From Candidatus Anaerostipes avistercoris (GTDB lineage Bacteria > Bacillota > Clostridia > Lachnospirales > Lachnospiraceae): a stretch of DNA of 64,000 nucleotides. The DNA lies in assembly GCA_019119895.1 (NCBI GenBank), contig DWWD01000048.1, positions 124,001-188,000 on the forward strand. Reading direction: 5' to 3'. Positions 59,975 to 64,000 of this stretch are shown piece by piece (the stretch's first letter is position 1; the number at the start of each line of letters is the position of its first letter). Position numbers and translations under genes: made by a program. The notes under the pieces were generated by a model. The model did no database searches. It was not told the DNA's origin and was given only the letters and a program-made list of their open reading frames with translations.

Positions 59975-60133
59975 GTAGCACACCCTTTCTCATGAATCAA
60001 GTGTTTTTCTTTTTCTGATACTTTTTCTTATAACCAGATTCGCCATAATCTTCCACCGCCCAGAAGGCCGTCCGGACAAGAAAAATTTCCCTGAAAACTG
60101 CGGCATCACGGCCGCTCTCCGGCTGTATCACAT

Positions 60134-60160
60134 CAAAAAAAGAAAGAATGTCTCCATTCT
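60134..60160 (-). terminator. Terminator of the lipoprotein gene
   Basis: A short stem AGAATG/CATTCT with a 4-nt loop (60145-60160), followed on the minus strand by TTTCTTTTTTT. It lies seven bases after the stop. Confidence 0.65.
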
Positions 60161-60166
60161 CCCTTT

Positions 60167-60814
60167 TTAATCCACTGTAATCTTCGAAATCACCCACTGG
60201 TCATTTTTTTGAATAACCAGAGCTTCTGCCTTCCGTTCTTCTGCTTTCTGACTGTTGATCAATTTCTTCATTTCTCCAAGAACGATTCCCATAGTGTCGC
60301 CCATAATCTTCTTCTCGAAGGCGTCTTCTCCCTGCCGGGTATAAACTTTCTCCAATTCACTTTCATTGTCTTTTACATACTGCTGCAGTTTCTGATTGGC
60401 GGCCACCTGTCCTGTCTCAACATCAATATCACTGATATCCCTGAACTGAATAGTAACAGGTACTGTGTACGCATCCTCCCAGTCTTTGGATTCCTCCGCT
60501 TCGCCGACCTCATAGGATACGATACTGCTTCGGATACAGTAATCAATAAATTCTTCTGTCTGTTTTCTGGTGGATTCGTCCAGATTCATTGTTTTAAACT
60601 GCTCCTGAAAGCCCTGTTTATAACTGTCAAAATCAAATTCATTGTCAATATTGGGAGAACAGTATTTTTTCGCTCCTTCAAGATCCGCTTCCTTTACCGC
60701 GGCAAAATACTGACTGACCGCTTTCTGCGCATCTTCCTTATAAGATTTTGTGCATCCTGTCAGGATAAACGCGGTACACACAGTTATAATGAACGCCAAT
60801 AATAATTTCTTCAT
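60167..60814 (-). CDS. Putative lipoprotein, DUF5105-like
   Basis: A 215-residue exported protein. A lipoprotein signal peptide (MKKLLLAFIITVCTAFILTGC) ends at the Cys at residue 21. The mature part starts with helical AQKAVSQYFAAVKEADLEGAKKY, a pattern seen in many extracellular Lachnospiraceae lipoproteins with a cystatin- or NTF2-like fold, and ends ALVIQKNDQWVISKI. No catalytic motif is visible. It is probably anchored outside the cell; its function is unknown. It is monocistronic with its own terminator. GAGAAGGATC precedes the ATG. Confidence 0.8.
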   Translation of the reverse strand: MKKLLLAFIITVCTAFILTGCTKSYKEDAQKAVSQYFAAVKEADLEGAKKYCSPNIDNEFDFDSYKQGFQEQFKTMNLDESTRKQTEEFIDYCIRSSIVSYEVGEAEESKDWEDAYTVPVTIQFRDISDIDVETGQVAANQKLQQYVKDNESELEKVYTRQGEDAFEKKIMGDTMGIVLGEMKKLINSQKAEERKAEALVIQKNDQWVISKITVD

Positions 60815-60894
60815 GATCCTTCTCCTTTTGCTTTGTTCATTCCTACCTCTGCCATTATCTCATATCCGGAAGGATGACTCAACCTTTTTCTCTG

Positions 60895-62280
60895 TCAGAT
60901 TACCTTAAACTCCTTCCATTTTCCTTTCCGAAATCTTTCATAAAACATAACAGCCCGGATTCCCCAGTCCAGACACATGGCCAGAGCAACTCCGATGACT
61001 CCGAGATTGAAATAAATACCGAAAATAACAGAAAATACAATCCTGCAACCAATGGTTGAAAAAACACTGACAAACATCGTAAACTTCACATCTCCCGCTG
61101 CTCTGAGTCCGTTGGACAGTGCGCCGGACAACGGGTAAAACATGGAATTAAATACATTATGGATCAGGATTAAAATCAGTACCAGTCTTGCAGCTTCCGC
61201 CGACAGGGCATATCCCCGCAGAATCAGAGGTGACAGAATCAAAATCAGTCCATTCCACAAAATAGAAGCTAAAAATGTGATGCGGAGCAGTTTCTTCATA
61301 TAATAATCTGCCGCTTCCCGGTCGCCGGCTCCTATACACTGCCCGATGACTGTGACAAAAGCCAGACCGACGGAAGTTCCCATCAGCGCCGCCACTGACC
61401 AGAAACTCTGGGCTACGCCATTGGCCGCAATCTGCACCGTTCCAAACAGAGCGGTAATACTGCTTAAAGCTACTTTTGCCAGCTGAAATAATCCGTTTTC
61501 AATTCCATTTGGAACCGCAATCCCAAGAATCCGTTTCAACATAGAGCCGCTCCAGCGGAAAATATTCCGAAACCTCAGACAGACCTGATTGCTTTCCTTA
61601 AAACATAAAATGATGATCACAATGGCAGAAAAACTTCTGGCAATCAGAGACGGATACGCCACTCCCGCAACGCCTGCGTGAAAAACAAACACGCCGGCCG
61701 CATTTCCCACAATATTGATCACATTGGCCGCAACCGAAAGATACATGGTAACATCCGTCTTTCCCATACTTCGGTACATGGCAGCGCCTGCGTTATAAAC
61801 CGCGATCGCAGGATAGGAATAAGCAGAAATCCTTAAATAGGTCACACAGGCTTCCATTACCGGCCCGTCAACTTCCCCAAACAAGAGACGAAGCAGACTC
61901 CGGTTGAAAATCAGTACAGCTGCCATGATCAATACAGAAAATACAGCGGAAATCATCACCAGCTGTCCGGAAGAAAAATTGCCATTCTCCCGGTCTCTGC
62001 ATCCAATATACTGACTGATGACGACGGCTCCGCCTGCCGCCAGCGCGGAAAAAAGAAAAATAAAGATCGTATTGAACATGTTGACGAGGGATACGCCGGA
62101 CACAGCGGCTTCTCCCGCATAACTGACCATAAACGTATCCGAAACTCCTACCAGCACCTCCAGAAGCTGTTCGAAAAACAACGGTACGATCAGGACTTTC
62201 AGATCGTGATCAGAAAAAATCTTTCTCGTTTCCTCTAATCCTTTCTTCGGCTCAATCAGCCGCAGTAATTGCTCTTTCAT
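60895..62280 (-). CDS. MATE-family exporter
   Basis: A 461-residue exporter, the third MATE protein in the window and not closely similar to the other two. Typical parts: KVLIVPLFFEQLLEVLVGVSDTFMVSYAGEAAVSG, FSALAAGGAVVISQYIGCRDRE, and in the second half NGIENGLFQLAKVALSSITALFG and SVGLAFVTVIGQCIGAGDREAAD. Twelve spans are predicted. The ATG at 62280 follows TTGGAGG. No regulator is adjacent, so the substrate cannot be inferred. Confidence 0.88.
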   Translation of the reverse strand: MKEQLLRLIEPKKGLEETRKIFSDHDLKVLIVPLFFEQLLEVLVGVSDTFMVSYAGEAAVSGVSLVNMFNTIFIFLFSALAAGGAVVISQYIGCRDRENGNFSSGQLVMISAVFSVLIMAAVLIFNRSLLRLLFGEVDGPVMEACVTYLRISAYSYPAIAVYNAGAAMYRSMGKTDVTMYLSVAANVINIVGNAAGVFVFHAGVAGVAYPSLIARSFSAIVIIILCFKESNQVCLRFRNIFRWSGSMLKRILGIAVPNGIENGLFQLAKVALSSITALFGTVQIAANGVAQSFWSVAALMGTSVGLAFVTVIGQCIGAGDREAADYYMKKLLRITFLASILWNGLILILSPLILRGYALSAEAARLVLILILIHNVFNSMFYPLSGALSNGLRAAGDVKFTMFVSVFSTIGCRIVFSVIFGIYFNLGVIGVALAMCLDWGIRAVMFYERFRKGKWKEFKVI

Positions 62281-62405
62281 ACATTCCTCCAACTCAAAAT
62301 ATTTCAGAAACATCAACGTTTATTTTTTTCTGATATTTATTTTAAGAATGTATACTGAAAAAGTCCAATACTTGTGTTTCATACTCAGGTATGCCTCTGA
62401 AGTAT

Positions 62406-62453
62406 AAGAAACGGCAGCCCGGATTGAGATTTTTCCGGAAACTGCCGTTTCTT
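62406..62453 (-). terminator. Terminator after the glycerol-dehydrogenase-like gene
   Basis: A 12-bp stem AAGAAACGGCAG/CTGCCGTTTCTT with an inner CCGG pair, between this gene and the MATE gene. The T-run is short. Confidence 0.6.
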
Positions 62454-62467
62454 CTTCATGATGATTT

Positions 62468-63571
62468 CTATTTTTCTTTGAAAGCCCGTCCTGCCTGATT
62501 CTGGTCTTTCATGCACTGAATGAATTTTTCCTTCGTTACATCTTTCGGGCGAAACTCCCATTCTGTACTGGTCATGGCTTTCTCAGCCATTGCTTCAAAT
62601 TCCTCTTCTTTGATTCCGAGATCATCAAAGCATACCGGAAATCCCATATCGCTGTTAAACTTCATGATCCGGTCTCTCTGTTCCAGCTGTCCGTCATAGG
62701 CAAGGAGACAGAGAACGCCCAGCGCCACGATTTCTCCGTGAAGATGTTTATGACCTTCTGCTGTCACCGTAGAGCCGTAATATACACAGTGCGCAAGAGA
62801 CGCATTATAATAGTAATTCGGCATCTGCGTTGTCATATTGGATACCAGTCCTGTGGAAATAATAATGTCAAGAACTACCTGCTCCAGCGCTTCTGTTACT
62901 TTCTTTTCTCTGCAGGCTTCCAGCGCTGCTTTTCCGTAATCAACCAGCGGTTCTGTACAGATTTTGCTTAACTGGACTCCCATCAGAGGCGTGTGGGAAA
63001 GATTGGCATTTTTGCTGGAAAAGACAGCTTCACATTCTTTGGAAAGTGCATCTCCGATTCCTGCCCACAATAACTCATAAGGAGAATCCGCTATAATTTC
63101 TGAATTGATAAACGTATGCTCCGCGATCTTCGGATAATAATATTCCCTGAAACTTCCGTCCGGATTGTAGATAACGCAGATGGCTGTCACAGAAGCGCAG
63201 TTGCTTCCGACCGTCGGAAATGTAAACAGTGGTTTGTCCATCTCATTTGCCACGTATTTACAAGTATCGCAGGCTCTTCCGCCTCCGACTCCGAAAATAA
63301 TGTCGGCCTTCTGCACAGTCTCGTTGGCAATCAGGGCATCTCCATTTTCATAAGTGGAGTCTCCTCCATACCAGATAAAATCCATGATCTCGATGTCTGT
63401 GCCGGCAATTCCGTCAAGCAGAGCTGCTTTTGATTTTGCCATGGCTGTCTTTCCGCCGATCACCACTGCCTTCTTTCCATAATATCTTGCAAAATGTCCG
63501 ATTTCCTTGTAACAATCCGCTCCGATGGAGTAGTTTGGCAGACATACATTATAGTGCTTCAATTTATTCAT
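62468..63571 (-). CDS. Iron/zinc-containing alcohol dehydrogenase, glycerol dehydrogenase-like
   Basis: A 367-residue NAD-dependent dehydrogenase of the iron-containing family. The NAD domain has IIFGVGGGRACDTCKYVA and FTFPTVGSNCASVTAICV. Metal ligands lie in WAGIGDALSKECEAV and the paired His region AEGHKHLHGEIVALGVL. The sequence resembles glycerol dehydrogenase and related uncharacterised enzymes. Substrate is not certain. The ATG at 63571 abuts AGAAGG; a TTG three codons later has better spacing. The promoter has an extended -10. Confidence 0.83.
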   Translation of the reverse strand: MNKLKHYNVCLPNYSIGADCYKEIGHFARYYGKKAVVIGGKTAMAKSKAALLDGIAGTDIEIMDFIWYGGDSTYENGDALIANETVQKADIIFGVGGGRACDTCKYVANEMDKPLFTFPTVGSNCASVTAICVIYNPDGSFREYYYPKIAEHTFINSEIIADSPYELLWAGIGDALSKECEAVFSSKNANLSHTPLMGVQLSKICTEPLVDYGKAALEACREKKVTEALEQVVLDIIISTGLVSNMTTQMPNYYYNASLAHCVYYGSTVTAEGHKHLHGEIVALGVLCLLAYDGQLEQRDRIMKFNSDMGFPVCFDDLGIKEEEFEAMAEKAMTSTEWEFRPKDVTKEKFIQCMKDQNQAGRAFKEK

Positions 63572-63601
63572 CCTTCTTTCTGTATCAAGTTGCTGCACTT
63601 T

Positions 63602-63610
63602 ATTATAGCA
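63602..63610 (-). promoter_or_regulatory. Extended -10 of the glycerol-dehydrogenase-like gene
   Basis: TGCTATAAT on the minus strand, about 30 bp before the ATG. The -35 region is poor. Confidence 0.45.
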
Positions 63611-63703
63611 CTGCGCTGCCGCAGAGTAAAGAAGCGGTTTTCTCATAAATTTTTTTCATTCCGGTAAAGATTTTTACAAAGCTCTGTTTTTTCTCCTGCA
63701 GAG

Positions 63704-63712
63704 TGATATAAT
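63704..63712 (+). promoter_or_regulatory. Extended -10 of the SdpI-family gene
   Basis: TGATATAAT ends at 63712, 31 bp before the ATG. The -35 is weak. Confidence 0.45.
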
Positions 63713-63743
63713 TTCATCAAAGAAAGCATGAAGGAGGGATTTT

Positions 63744-64000
63744 ATGGAAACAAATGCTGTTATGTTTTTGACTGTTATACTGATACCGCTGACCATGATC
63801 GGATTCGGCCTCTATTTCATGAAAATAGGGCCAAAACGGATCAATCACATTTTCGGCTACCGCACAAGCCGGTCCATGAAAAACCAGGATACCTGGCAGT
63901 TTGCCCATAAACACTGCGGACGTATCTGGTTTTTATGGGGACTGATTCTGCTGGCATTTTCCCTTGCAGTTGTTATTTACAGCCGGACAGCAAAATCTCC
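63744..64000 (+). CDS. SdpI-family membrane protein, N-terminal part
   Basis: The first 85 codons of a small membrane protein that runs off the window. METNAVMFLTVILIPLTMIG is a first span, followed by FMKIGPKRINHIFGYRTSRSMKNQDTW, the cytoplasmic signature of the SdpI family (K-x-N-x-x-x-G-Y-R-T), and a second span RIWFLWGLILLAFSLAVVI. SdpI gives immunity to the SDP killing peptide in B. subtilis; most relatives have no known ligand. AAGGAGGG precedes the ATG at 63744. Confidence 0.82.
   Translation, partial: METNAVMFLTVILIPLTMIGFGLYFMKIGPKRINHIFGYRTSRSMKNQDTWQFAHKHCGRIWFLWGLILLAFSLAVVIYSRTAKS

Noticed and set aside
59997-60197. A 66-codon minus-strand frame after the lipoprotein gene
   Set aside because: It overlaps the end of the lipoprotein gene and its terminator, has no ribosome site of its own and no recognisable composition.

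Overview
The window looks like chromosome of an anaerobic gut Firmicute, most likely a Lachnospiraceae member (Blautia / Mediterraneibacter / Clostridium cluster XIVa type). The reasons are moderate GC with Clostridia-style AGGAGG ribosome binding sites, near-consensus TTGACA-17-TATAAT promoters, a selenium-dependent molybdenum hydroxylase maturation set, a class M sirtuin/macrodomain pair, a giant two-headed acyl-CoA dehydratase activase and a glycerol-dehydrogenase-like enzyme. The genus call is inference. I see no rRNA, tRNA or CRISPR array.

Layout. 1-3.1 kb: 5' part of topB, a YfcE-type phosphodiesterase, a MarR/YczE pair with a clear promoter and palindromic operator, and a structured, repeat-like intergenic block. 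3.1-5.0 kb: SirTM sirtuin plus zinc macrodomain. 5.1-6.2 kb: an AT-rich hydrolase with a truncated GNAT. 6.3-12.7 kb: VanZ-RDD protein, aldehyde dehydrogenase, truA, a cytochrome-b-like membrane protein and two ferredoxin-tailed aldo/keto reductases, one broken. 12.7-17.0 kb: an AT-rich island of decayed genes (lactonase-like MBL, MarR, cupin, recombinase-like fragment) with an intact RelB/YafQ toxin-antitoxin pair and a MepA-like MATE exporter. Part of it is flanked by an imperfect direct repeat. 17.0-22.8 kb: FtsX-type ABC exporter with a two-component system and a deleted D-lactate dehydrogenase. 23-24.3 kb: sstT.

24.4-33.4 kb is the centrepiece. All genes lie on the minus strand: moaA, a MOSC-MogA fusion, modB, modC, modA, a MoeA-like protein, a ModE-like DNA-binding protein, a YqeB-cysteine desulfurase fusion and a YqeC-XdhC fusion. 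Together they would import molybdate, build the pterin cofactor and mature a selenium/sulfur-dependent molybdenum hydroxylase that is not itself in the window. Between moaA and MOSC-MogA lie a promoter and a perfect 24-bp dyad with the geometry of a ModE box.

33.5-44.1 kb: a MATE exporter, a HAD phosphatase, YtvI, an SOS-controlled Y-family polymerase with a YolD-like partner, and a four-gene operon joining a sugar PTS permease to an SGNH hydrolase, a NodB-type deacetylase and an HSL-type esterase. A divergent GntR/UTRA regulator reads away from it. This looks like an acylated-sugar uptake and deacylation system. 44.1-64 kb: an FtsH protease with two companions, regulators, a RibD-like remnant, flavin reductase, tandem aldo/keto reductases with a LysR regulator, PAP2 phosphatase, the 1495-residue activase with an overlapping MarR gene, CsoR/CopA copper control, a lipoprotein, a third MATE exporter, a glycerol-dehydrogenase-like enzyme and the start of an SdpI-family protein.

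A recurring oddity is the number of genes that have lost internal or terminal segments while flanking sequence is still recognisable: GNAT, aldo/keto reductase, MBL lactonase (twice), MarR, cupin, D-lactate dehydrogenase and the RibD-like reductase. This suggests ongoing gene decay by short deletions.
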